Origin: Bacteroidales bacterium
GTDB lineage: Bacteria > Bacteroidota > Bacteroidia > Bacteroidales > UBA7960
Direction: 5' to 3'
NCBI GenBank assembly: GCA_003560165.1
Contig: PWJC01000159.1
Location: 1 to 33,029, forward strand
Length of the DNA: 33,029 bases
Part shown: positions 16,699 through 24,410 of the stretch, in pieces
Numbering within the stretch: position 1 is the first letter of the stretch
Layout of the letters: each line of letters begins with the position of its first letter
Made by a program: the position numbers and the translations under genes
The notes under the pieces: generated by a model
What the model saw: only the letters and a program-made list of their open reading frames with translations
Databases searched by the model: none
Told to the model about the DNA's origin: nothing

Positions 16699-17444
16699 GC
16701 ACCATGCAGGAACTCCCGAGAATGTCGCCGGAACAAAAAAAACATTTGCTGGCCCTTTTGTCGGGACGCATTACCCCAAGGCGGCTGGCGAAGATGAAGC
16801 AGGTGGTGAAGAAGCGAACCCGCCACCTCACCCTGGTTCTGGAAGATATCTACCAACCGCATAATGCGAGCGCTGTTCTGCGTTCCTGCGAATGTTTCGG
16901 CATACAGGATGTGCACATTATCGAGAACCGGAATATTTATCAGGTAAATCCCGACGTGGTACTGGGGGCAACAAAATGGCTCACTCTCCATCAATACGCT
17001 GCCGAAGAACACAATACACGAAGCTGCATTGAAAGGCTGAAGCAGCAGGGCTACCGCATTGTGGCCACCACCCCCCATCAGAACGACTGCCTGCTTCCCC
17101 ACCTGGAGGTGGACCAAAAAACGGCCCTGCTGTTTGGTACCGAACTGGAAGGCCTCAGCCGGGAGGCCATCGAAATGGCCGATGCCTTTGTGAGTATCCC
17201 AATGATGGGATTTTCCGAAAGCCTGAATATTTCGGTATCAGCAGCCATTTGTCTCTACCACCTCACATCAAAGATCAGGAAGAGTGTCGATTCGTGGACC
17301 CTGGATGAAGAAGAGAAAACCGACATCCTGATCAGCTGGATCCTTCAATCGGTACGCAATCCCGACGCCCTGATAAACCACCTCAGGCAGCAGCCCGGAA
17401 AGGCACAGGGTCAAACTCCCGGCCCGGACTGCGGTTTGCCGTGA
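16695..17444 (+). CDS. trmH: tRNA (guanosine(18)-2'-O)-methyltransferase, TrmH/SpoU family
   Basis: A 249-residue SPOUT-class methyltransferase expected to methylate the ribose of G18 in the tRNA D-loop using S-adenosylmethionine. The trefoil-knot motifs are NASAVLRSCECFG (motif 1, catalytic Arg), LLFGTELEGLS (motif 2) and IPMMGFSESLNISVSAAICLY (motif 3). The start is either GTG 16695, overlapping the agmatinase stop in a 4-nt GTGA junction, or ATG 16704. Either implies co-transcription with the agmatinase gene. The 3' end overlaps the convergent murD2 gene by 34 nt. Confidence 0.93.
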   Translation: MSTMQELPRMSPEQKKHLLALLSGRITPRRLAKMKQVVKKRTRHLTLVLEDIYQPHNASAVLRSCECFGIQDVHIIENRNIYQVNPDVVLGATKWLTLHQYAAEEHNTRSCIERLKQQGYRIVATTPHQNDCLLPHLEVDQKTALLFGTELEGLSREAIEMADAFVSIPMMGFSESLNISVSAAICLYHLTSKIRKSVDSWTLDEEEKTDILISWILQSVRNPDALINHLRQQPGKAQGQTPGPDCGLP

Positions 17445-18835
17445 TGGGAAACCCTTTGTACGATAAGTTCCCTGAAGCGCTGTCCCCTCTGCTCAAAATC
17501 CCTGAAGGCATTATAGCTGGCTGCCGCCGGCGAAAGCAGGCAAAGTCCGCCACGGGGGGTATTCCTGATAGCATATAATACGGCCTGGTCAAAGCTTTCT
17601 TCCCATTTGCAGTGCTTGCCCTCAAAACCCGGAACACCCCTGGCAACAGACAGCATGCGCCGGCCGGCATTGCCCGTAAACACCAGCAACCCGATCTGCG
17701 AACTTGCCAAAAAATCCATTAACCGGTCGTAGGACACCCCGCGGTCAGCACCCCCCAGTATCAGGGTGGTTGCCCCCGGGAATGACCTGACGGCCTCCAT
17801 GGTGGCTTCCGGAATGGTGGCGATGGAATCGTTGACGAATTCAACCCCCCCGAAGCTGCCAAGGTATTCGAGGCGATGAGGCAGGCCCCAAAAGGAAGCC
17901 ACTGCCCTGGTTACCGGCCCGGCTTTTGCCCCGAACAACAGGGCAGAAGCAGCGGCAGCCTTGATGTTCTGCAGGTTGTGCTGGCCTGGCAGGTGGTGGT
18001 TAATACAAGCATCCGGCAGTACTGCCCTGGAGGTTGATGTGATAAGATTGAGTTGGCCGCTTTCACAAAAGACCCCCCCCCATCCCAGGCGGGGCCTCCC
18101 CAGGCAGATCCGTGAAGCCCCGCTTTCAATGCCTGCCAGCTTGTTGCTGATGGCAGGGTTTTCGGGATCGAAGATCAGAAAGTCGTCCGGCTGCTGCCAA
18201 CGGGCAATGTTCAGCTTGGCTTGCTGATAGGCCTCGTAGGAGGCGTAGTGATCGAGATGCTCTTCAAAAATGTTCAGCAATACGGCAATATGTGGCGAAA
18301 CCCCGATATCCTGCAACTGGTGGCTGCTCATTTCGAAAACAATGCAGGTGTCGGGGCCCACGGCATCCAAAGCTTCAAAACAGGGCAGGCCGATATTGCC
18401 CACCAGCACCGATGGCATGGAGGCCTCCATCAGCATATGACGCAACAAACTGGCCGTGGTGCTTTTGCCCTTGGTGCCAGTGATGCCGGCCACCTGTTTA
18501 CGGAAGAACTCCAGGAACAATTCGGTTTGCGAACTGATGCGCCCCTGAACTCCATGTCCTTCAAGTTGTTTCAGAGGTATGCCGGGCGATTTGATGATGA
18601 TGTCGGCCTCTTTGAGTCCTGCCAGGTAATTTTCACCCAGAAAGCTGGTGGTATTGCAATCGGCCGCGCCGCCCAACGGCAAGGGTCCGATGGCCGGATT
18701 GCGGTCGCATATGAAGATGGGAAGCTCAGGGATGCTGCCGCGCAGCCACTTGTAGCTGGAGCGTCCTTCCCTGCCAAAACCCAGGATGGCGACTTTTTTA
18801 GCTGCAAAATACCTTTGAAGCAATATGGAGTGCAT
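17411..18835 (-). CDS. murD2: MurD2-like UDP-MurNAc-L-Ala--L-glutamate ligase
   Basis: A 474-residue Mur ligase with ATG 18835 as start (MHSILLQRYF), 9 nt after the stop of the preceding gene; the ORF-track start lies inside that gene. Domains are an N-terminal UDP-binding domain (VAILGFGREGRSSY), a central ATPase (ITGTKGKSTTASLL, EMSSHQLQ, NIFEEHLDHYASYEAY) and a C-terminal amino-acid domain (LPHRLEYLG, NDSIATIPEA, LILGGADRGVSYD). These identify a MurD-type enzyme. The late motif LSPAAASYNAFRDFEQRG has Ala where canonical MurD commonly has Cys. Its tight pairing with a MurL-like gene suggests it adds L-Glu rather than D-Glu, as MurD2 does in Xanthomonas. Substrate stereochemistry is inferred from context, not seen. 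Confidence 0.78.
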   Translation of the reverse strand: MHSILLQRYFAAKKVAILGFGREGRSSYKWLRGSIPELPIFICDRNPAIGPLPLGGAADCNTTSFLGENYLAGLKEADIIIKSPGIPLKQLEGHGVQGRISSQTELFLEFFRKQVAGITGTKGKSTTASLLRHMLMEASMPSVLVGNIGLPCFEALDAVGPDTCIVFEMSSHQLQDIGVSPHIAVLLNIFEEHLDHYASYEAYQQAKLNIARWQQPDDFLIFDPENPAISNKLAGIESGASRICLGRPRLGWGGVFCESGQLNLITSTSRAVLPDACINHHLPGQHNLQNIKAAAASALLFGAKAGPVTRAVASFWGLPHRLEYLGSFGGVEFVNDSIATIPEATMEAVRSFPGATTLILGGADRGVSYDRLMDFLASSQIGLLVFTGNAGRRMLSVARGVPGFEGKHCKWEESFDQAVLYAIRNTPRGGLCLLSPAAASYNAFRDFEQRGQRFRELIVQRVSHHGKPQSGPGV

Positions 18836-18846
18836 GGTCAGTGGGG

Positions 18847-20277
18847 CTAGGTTGAAGGGGAATCCCTGCAAGGGAGGTTCCCCTTTACAGGGAGTGCCGA
18901 ACCAAGCAGGCGGTCAAAAAAAGGCGGCAGGAAATGATCCCTGCCATAAAATCTCATGAAAGGCTGTAAGCTTGTATTGACGTGCTTCGGGTAAAGGGGG
19001 CCCTGCCGGTAGTGATTCAGCAAGGGGGGCAATGCATTCCCTTGTTTCAGCCGGCATGCAACGACATGGGCCAGAGCCACATTAACTTCTTCCACCGTAC
19101 CCACGCATTCGAAGGGCTTGTTCGGGGAGACTCCGGTAAGGTCGTCGAGGGTGGCCAACAGGGAGGCATCGGCAAACAGATCATGCCCGAAAATCGCTTT
19201 CAAGGCGTTGGAAGGCATAAAAGGAGAGAGGATGATGAAGGTGAACAGGCATTTGGGGCAAATGCCGCACCACCGGTCGGTTTTGCTGCCTGCATTGCAG
19301 CTTTTGAACGCCTGGTGGTATTGGGTATGGCGACTGAACATGGCGGCGATCTGCAGTTCGTTTAGTGGCCTGAGCAGACTAAAGTAATTGAGGTCACCTC
19401 CGACGTAAAGGTCAGTGTAGGTACGAAAATCCCGTTCGAACTCCAGGGATTTGCTGTACTGATGATTGATCATGGTGCCTGGTACCGAGGGTTCGTTGGC
19501 GCTTGATTCGTTCGACAGGGCAATATGACGGATACCGGCCAGTCGGGCGGTCAGTAGCGAGGCAAAGGCCAGCATGGCCGAAAAAGGGGTATGCCCGTTC
19601 AGGTACCCGTGTTCGTTCAATTCGAGAAGGAAGGGGTCTATTTCCCTGTCGAGGGTTAGCATACTGCCTTCTGCAAAGCCAGCGGCAGCCACTACCTCCC
19701 TGATGGCGCCCCGTGGGTTAATTGCAAAGGGAGAAAGCTGCATGCCACTGCCTTTGAGCAGTTCGATGCTTACCGCCGAATCCTTTCCACCGCCCACGGG
19801 AACCAGCACCCGGCCGGCATCGGAGGGGGTTTCGGTCCTGGCAGGGATGGAGGGGGTGCCGGGGGGTGAGTCGAACCGGACAAAATCCTTTTCGGGAATG
19901 GGAATTCCGTTGGTATAAAGGAACTCTCCCAGGCCGGCCAAATAGAGTTTCTGCCACCATGCCTGCTGTGAGGCTGTCAGTTCAAAGGGAAGGATCATCG
20001 CCCGGGGCGAACAGAAGGCCTTCCAATAACTGAGCATCTCGATCATGCCCAGGTGGAATACAATCGAAGAGATCTTTGCCGGGTCAGTCGCGGCCAGGCG
20101 GCCGGGGCCAGGGTGAAACTTAAGCCTGGGTTTGAAATCCATTCCGGGCCCTGCACTGAAGGTGAATTCCACTTCCAGTACTTCGCCCGACGCACGGTAG
20201 CTGAAATCCTGGTATACGAATTCAGGATGCTGTTTCCTTAATAACAGGTATTTTTGATAGTTATCGCTCCGCTTCAT
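18847..20277 (-). CDS. murL: MurL-like UDP-MurNAc-L-Ala-L-Glu epimerase
   Basis: A 476-residue protein recognised as MurL-like. MurL epimerises the terminal L-Glu of UDP-MurNAc-L-Ala-L-Glu to D-Glu in an ATP- and Mg-dependent reaction that yields AMP (known from Xanthomonas). Visible here are a PP-loop-type nucleotide motif VPVGGGKDSAVS (159-170), the segment LSNESSANEPSVPG (254-267) and a cysteine cluster C327...WCGICPKCLF (C337, C340, C343). The N-terminal 130 residues have no motif I know. It is upstream of murD2 with a 9-nt gap, so the two are surely one operon. The alternative is another PP-loop enzyme, but pairing with a MurD homologue supports MurL. Confidence 0.82.
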   Translation of the reverse strand: MKRSDNYQKYLLLRKQHPEFVYQDFSYRASGEVLEVEFTFSAGPGMDFKPRLKFHPGPGRLAATDPAKISSIVFHLGMIEMLSYWKAFCSPRAMILPFELTASQQAWWQKLYLAGLGEFLYTNGIPIPEKDFVRFDSPPGTPSIPARTETPSDAGRVLVPVGGGKDSAVSIELLKGSGMQLSPFAINPRGAIREVVAAAGFAEGSMLTLDREIDPFLLELNEHGYLNGHTPFSAMLAFASLLTARLAGIRHIALSNESSANEPSVPGTMINHQYSKSLEFERDFRTYTDLYVGGDLNYFSLLRPLNELQIAAMFSRHTQYHQAFKSCNAGSKTDRWCGICPKCLFTFIILSPFMPSNALKAIFGHDLFADASLLATLDDLTGVSPNKPFECVGTVEEVNVALAHVVACRLKQGNALPPLLNHYRQGPLYPKHVNTSLQPFMRFYGRDHFLPPFFDRLLGSALPVKGNLPCRDSPST

Positions 20278-20388
20278 TTGAACATTGGCAGACTTATTGT
20301 TGTTTTCCCCTTAGAAACTCATACCAAAAGTAAGAAAATCCACTTACTGTTTGGAGAGCTCAGAAAAGATTAAACCCATACCTGTTGC

Positions 20389-20955
20389 ATGAAGCCTGAC
20401 AAACACATCCCATCGAGCGGTAAGTTGCTGGTGAGCGAACCGGCCCTGCGCGATTTTTATTTTTGCCGCAGCGTGGTATTGCTTGTGGAACACAAGCCGG
20501 AAGAAGGCAGCATTGGCCTGATCCTCAATAAACCCATACATCTGAAGCTAAATCAGGTGGTCAAGGAGTTTCCTGACAACGACTTCCCCCTTTTTCTGGG
20601 AGGGCCGGTACATCCCGAACGCCTTTTTTACCTGCATACCCTGGGAGAGAAAGTGCCCGGCAGCATCGAGATCATCCCCGGCCTGTTTTGGGGCGGGGAG
20701 ATTGAAAAACTGATGGAAATGATCCGCCTGAAACTGGTCGGACCGGAGCAGGTAAGGTTCTTTATCGGTTACTCGGGTTGGGAATCCGGGCAGCTTGAAC
20801 GCGAAATGATTGAAAAATCGTGGATAGTCACCCAGTGCCAACTGAACACCGTTATGCAAAGGCATCCCGAGAAACTCTGGAGAAATATGCTAAAGGAAAT
20901 GGGCAGCGATTACGCCATCTGGGCTAATTATCCCTCCGATCCCATACTGAATTAG
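20389..20955 (+). CDS. YqgE/AlgH-family protein
   Basis: A 188-residue member of the UPF0301 (YqgE/AlgH) family, whose biochemical role is unsettled; AlgH was first described as an alginate regulator in Pseudomonas. Family features are the start GKLLVSEPALRDFYFCRSVVLLVEH, then GSIGLILNKP, LFLGGPVHPERLFYLH and the late FFIGYSGWESGQLEREM. The length is normal and it is cytoplasmic (no signal peptide). It is divergent from murL (111 bp apart) and convergent with aroK (25 bp between stops). Confidence 0.95.
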   Translation: MKPDKHIPSSGKLLVSEPALRDFYFCRSVVLLVEHKPEEGSIGLILNKPIHLKLNQVVKEFPDNDFPLFLGGPVHPERLFYLHTLGEKVPGSIEIIPGLFWGGEIEKLMEMIRLKLVGPEQVRFFIGYSGWESGQLEREMIEKSWIVTQCQLNTVMQRHPEKLWRNMLKEMGSDYAIWANYPSDPILN

Positions 20956-20980
20956 GCAGCCTGACGCAGGCCGATCGGTT

Positions 20981-21484
20981 TCAATGCCCGAATATCAACG
21001 AAATCACTTGCCGGGGCCTCACCGTTTCTCCCTTGATGATGCAGTGCGACCGGTTGTAGACCCCTTCCCTTTGTGATAGCGTATTTTCGATCAGCTGCAG
21101 CAACTCCTCCCCTTTCAGCCCCTTCAGCAACGGCCGTTCTTTCCGGGCCATTTCCAGTCGGCGATACAGGCTCAGAGGGCTCATTTTCAAATACACGGTA
21201 ACCCCGTGTTCAAGCATAAAGTCCATGTTGTTGTGGTAACAGGGGGTCCCCCCCCCCGTGGCAACAACCACCCCGGAACTCTGGGCGGTGCGCCGCAGGA
21301 CTTCGCATTCGAGGTTGCGAAACCCTTCTTCTCCCCTCTCTGCAAAAACTCCGGCCACCTTTTGCCCTGCCAGACTTTCAACCTCCTGGTCGATGTCGAC
21401 AAAGTCATAGTCCAGCTTGCGGGCAAGCCGCCTGCCAAACGAAGTTTTTCCGCTTCCCATGAAACCGATCAGGTAAATGCGCAT
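20981..21484 (-). CDS. aroK: Shikimate kinase
   Basis: A 167-residue shikimate kinase, which phosphorylates shikimate at the 3-hydroxyl in chorismate and aromatic amino-acid synthesis. Motifs are the Walker A GFMGSGKTSFGRRLA, the shikimate-binding DIDQEVE, FRNLE, the GGGTPC loop and the lid ERPLLKG. I start at ATG 21484 (MRIYLIGFMGSGKT), which puts the P-loop at the usual distance from the N-terminus; the ORF-track start would add 76 unrelated residues. An ATG one codon earlier (21487) is equally possible. Confidence 0.96.
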   Translation of the reverse strand: MRIYLIGFMGSGKTSFGRRLARKLDYDFVDIDQEVESLAGQKVAGVFAERGEEGFRNLECEVLRRTAQSSGVVVATGGGTPCYHNNMDFMLEHGVTVYLKMSPLSLYRRLEMARKERPLLKGLKGEELLQLIENTLSQREGVYNRSHCIIKGETVRPRQVISLIFGH

Positions 21485-21549
21485 CATAGCCCCTGCCGGC
21501 AAATTTATGGTAAAAACCCCAAAGAACGATGTCGACAGACAAAATACCG

Positions 21550-21557
21550 TAACTTTG
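21550..21557 (+). promoter_or_regulatory. Candidate -7 promoter element for wecB
   Basis: TAACTTTG exactly matches TAnnTTTG and lies 78 nt upstream of the wecB start, in the 151-bp divergent gap with aroK. No -33 element was identified. Confidence 0.4.
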
Positions 21558-21635
21558 GGAACCGTGAAACCCCCATGAAAAGGCTTGACACACAGGAAAG
21601 GGCGGAAGAACGATGGAACGACAAAAAATTGTGTT

Positions 21636-22706
21636 ATGAAAATAGTGACCATCATTGGTGCAAGGCCCCAGTTTATCAAGGCGGCTCCCGTGAGCAGGGC
21701 CATGAGGGCCACAGGCGAACTGCAGGAAGTGATCGTTCACACCGGACAGCATTTTGATACGAACATGAGTCAGGTGTTTTTCGATCAAATGCAGATCCCC
21801 CGACCAGACTACCAGCTGGGCATTCACAGCATGGGCCACGGGGCCATGACGGGTCGGATGATGGAAGGTATCGAACAGGTCCTTCTGAAGGAAAAGCCCG
21901 ACTGGGTCATGGTATTCGGCGATACCAATTCCACCCTGGCCGGAGCCTTGGCGGCCGTAAAAATGCAGCTGCCGGTTGCCCATGTGGAGGCCGGACTGAG
22001 ATCGTTCAATATGCGGATGCCCGAAGAGGTAAACCGCATCCTTACCGACCGCATCAGCAGCCTCTTGTTCTGCCCTACCCTGCTTTCCATGGAAAACCTC
22101 ATAAAGGAAGGGTTCGGGCATTTTAACTGCAAGATAATCACCACCGGGGATGTGATGTACGATGCGGCCCTTTTGTTCGCCGGCTCCGCTACCCCGCCCG
22201 AGGGGCTGGCATTGCCCGTGCGTTTCATTCTGGCCACCATTCACCGTGAGGAGAACACCAATAATCTCTCCAGGCTTAGGGATATCTTGGAGGCCATCAA
22301 TGAAATAGCCACCAGCGTACCGGTGATTTTCCCCATGCACCCCAGGACCCGCAAGCTGAGCCACGACCACGGCCTGCCGGCACCTGGCCCGGGGGTCCGT
22401 GTGGTCGACCCACTGGGTTACCACCAAATACTTTATCTGCTGCAATACTGCCAGCTGGTGATAACTGACAGCGGGGGCATGCAAAAAGAGGCTTACTTTT
22501 TTCAAAAACCCTGCGTGACCCTGCGCGAGGAAACCGAATGGGGCGAACTGATGGAGGCAGGCTGCAACCTGTTGACAGGCAGCAGCAAACTTCGCATCCG
22601 GGAGGCCGTGACACGATTTCTGGACCAGGCCCCCGAATTCCCTCCCGGCCTCTACGGAAAGGGGAATGCCTCGGAGGCAATCGCCGAGGCATTCCTTGAA
22701 ACATAA
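21636..22706 (+). CDS. wecB: UDP-N-acetylglucosamine 2-epimerase (non-hydrolysing)
   Basis: A 356-residue enzyme that converts UDP-GlcNAc to UDP-ManNAc for surface polysaccharide or glycan synthesis. The start at ATG 21636 (MKIVTIIGARPQFIKAAPVSRAM) is the family N-terminus; the ORF-track start adds 17 residues. Further motifs are VHTGQHFD, VFGDTNSTLAG, HVEAGLRSFNMRMPEEVNR, ATIHREENTNN, FPMHPRTRK, ITDSGGMQKEAYFFQKPC and LREETEWGEL, all typical and intact. No glycosyltransferases or other polysaccharide genes lie beside it, so the pathway it serves is unknown. It converges with gdhA across 45 bp. Confidence 0.96.
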   Translation: MKIVTIIGARPQFIKAAPVSRAMRATGELQEVIVHTGQHFDTNMSQVFFDQMQIPRPDYQLGIHSMGHGAMTGRMMEGIEQVLLKEKPDWVMVFGDTNSTLAGALAAVKMQLPVAHVEAGLRSFNMRMPEEVNRILTDRISSLLFCPTLLSMENLIKEGFGHFNCKIITTGDVMYDAALLFAGSATPPEGLALPVRFILATIHREENTNNLSRLRDILEAINEIATSVPVIFPMHPRTRKLSHDHGLPAPGPGVRVVDPLGYHQILYLLQYCQLVITDSGGMQKEAYFFQKPCVTLREETEWGELMEAGCNLLTGSSKLRIREAVTRFLDQAPEFPPGLYGKGNASEAIAEAFLET

Positions 22707-22751
22707 CATAAAGAACGGGCTGTTCAATACCCCGGCCCCCTGGCCAACTGC

Positions 22752-24092
22752 CTAAACATACCCCTGGGCGATCATGGCATCGGCCACCTTGACAAAACCG
22801 CCGATATTGGCCCCTTTTACATAATTCACAAAATCCCCTTCCTTTCCGAATTCCTGGCAGGTCTTGTGGATGTTGATCATGATGTTGTGCAGCCGCTGAT
22901 CGACCTCTTCCCTTGTCCACGAAAGGCGGAGCGAGTTCTGGCTCATCTCCAGGCCTGAGGTGGCCACTCCGCCGGCATTGGCGGCCTTCCCGGGTCCATA
23001 GAGGATCTTGTTTGCCAGGAAAACCTCCACGGCTTCGGGTGTAGAGGGCATGTTGGCGCCTTCCGATACACAGATACAGCCGTTCTTGACCAATGCCCTG
23101 GCTTCCTCCTCGTTGAGTTCGTTCTCAGTGGCGCAGGGAAGCGCAATGTCGCATTTCTCCATCCAAGGGCGGGAGACCCCTTCTACGTACTTGCAACCGA
23201 ACTCATCGGCATATTCGCGTATACGGCCCCGTTTGATGTTTTTCAGGTTCTGCACATAATTAAGTTTTTCGGTGTCGATGCCATCCTTGTCGTAGATATA
23301 GCCGCCCGAGTCGGAAAGGGTCACTACCTTGCCGCCCAGTTCGATGATCTTTTGGGTAGCAAATTGCGCCACATTGCCCGATCCGCTGATGGCCACCGTT
23401 TTGCCCCTGATCTCCTCATTGATGGTGGCCAGCATTTCCTGGGCAAAATATACCGTACCGTAACCGGTGGCTTCCGGACGGATCAAACTGCCGCCATACT
23501 CCAGGCCCTTGCCAGTGAACACCCCCGTAAATTCGTTGCGGATCCGTTTGTACTGACCGAACATGAAGCCGACCTCACGACCCCCGACACCGATATCCCC
23601 TGCAGGCACGTCGGTATCCGGACCAATGTGCCGCGAAAGTTCGGTCATCAGGCTCTGGCAGAATCGCATGACCTCCACATCCGATTTGCCCTTTGGGTCA
23701 AAATCAGACCCTCCCTTGCCCCCACCCAACGGCAGCGAGGTCAGGCTGTTTTTGAATACCTGTTCAAATGCCAGGAACTTCAGTACGCCCAGATCAACGG
23801 TGGGGTGAAAACGCATTCCCCCTTTATAGGGGCCGATGGCTGAGTTCATCTCAATACGGTATCCACGGTTTACCTGCACTTCGCCTTTGTCGTCAATCCA
23901 GGGAATGCGGAAAATGATGACCCTTTCGGGCTCGACCATCCGCTCAAAGACTTTCGCCGCCTTGTATTTAGGATTTTCGTCCAAAAAGGGGACGATGGTT
24001 TCGGCCACTTCCTGAACGGCCTGGTGAAATGCCCTTTCGCTGGGATTTTTCGCTACCACGTAATCCATAAACTTTTTTACCTGTGCATCCAT
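22752..24092 (-). CDS. gdhA: Glutamate dehydrogenase, NADP-type signature
   Basis: A 446-residue hexameric-type glutamate dehydrogenase (2-oxoglutarate + NH4+ + NAD(P)H to glutamate). Substrate-site motifs are GPYKGGMRFHP, LPLGGGKGGSDFDPKGKS (catalytic Lys) and PAGDIGVGGRE (catalytic Asp). The Rossmann loop reads SGSGNVA. The segment after beta-2 is TLSDSGGYIYD, and that SDS is the pattern of NADP-specific enzymes such as E. coli GdhA, so an assimilatory role is likely (inference). The C-terminus NYVKGANIGGFVKVADAMIAQG is canonical. It is divergent from the large ATP-grasp genes, and a second paralogue lies 7 kb away. Confidence 0.96.
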   Translation of the reverse strand: MDAQVKKFMDYVVAKNPSERAFHQAVQEVAETIVPFLDENPKYKAAKVFERMVEPERVIIFRIPWIDDKGEVQVNRGYRIEMNSAIGPYKGGMRFHPTVDLGVLKFLAFEQVFKNSLTSLPLGGGKGGSDFDPKGKSDVEVMRFCQSLMTELSRHIGPDTDVPAGDIGVGGREVGFMFGQYKRIRNEFTGVFTGKGLEYGGSLIRPEATGYGTVYFAQEMLATINEEIRGKTVAISGSGNVAQFATQKIIELGGKVVTLSDSGGYIYDKDGIDTEKLNYVQNLKNIKRGRIREYADEFGCKYVEGVSRPWMEKCDIALPCATENELNEEEARALVKNGCICVSEGANMPSTPEAVEVFLANKILYGPGKAANAGGVATSGLEMSQNSLRLSWTREEVDQRLHNIMINIHKTCQEFGKEGDFVNYVKGANIGGFVKVADAMIAQGYV

Positions 24093-24410
24093 TGTTTTTG
24101 ATTGTATTAACGTGAATAATAGATTGTATCTTCAAAACAATGTTAGGCTATTATATGAACGGAAGGTTATTTTGTGAAAAACATATTTATTTTGGTTATT
24201 GCTTGCATATGTCAATTATTTTTATATGAAACCAACCGCATGCTCTTAATAATTCACCAACGCCTGAAAAAGCAGACGAATATATATAGGAGATGAAGCT
24301 TGATCAACAAATAACGTATTTAAGTTAATCCCCTGTGAGCCGAGCCATGCCGTCGGGGTTGGGAATAAATTCGTAATTTCACGCAGTACAAATACAATCA
24401 GGTTAAGCTT
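24093..24410. other. 318-bp AT-rich divergent intergenic region
   Basis: This separates gdhA from the first large ATP-grasp gene and must hold the promoters of both. It is much more AT-rich than the genes on either side. No exact TAnnTTTG or clear palindrome was found. A possible 11-codon reading frame (24293-24328, MKLDQQITYLS) follows AGGAG, but that site abuts the ATG too closely to be convincing. No RNA gene or terminator was recognised. Confidence 0.5.

Noticed and set aside
21405-22727. 440-codon minus-strand ORF
   Set aside because: Antisense to wecB, whose family motifs are unmistakable. The translation is rich in His/Gly/Gln with no domain.
24293-24328. 11-codon leader peptide upstream of protein A
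   Set aside because: The purine-rich AGGAG directly touches the ATG, leaving no ribosome spacing. No attenuator hairpin or regulatory codon run was seen.
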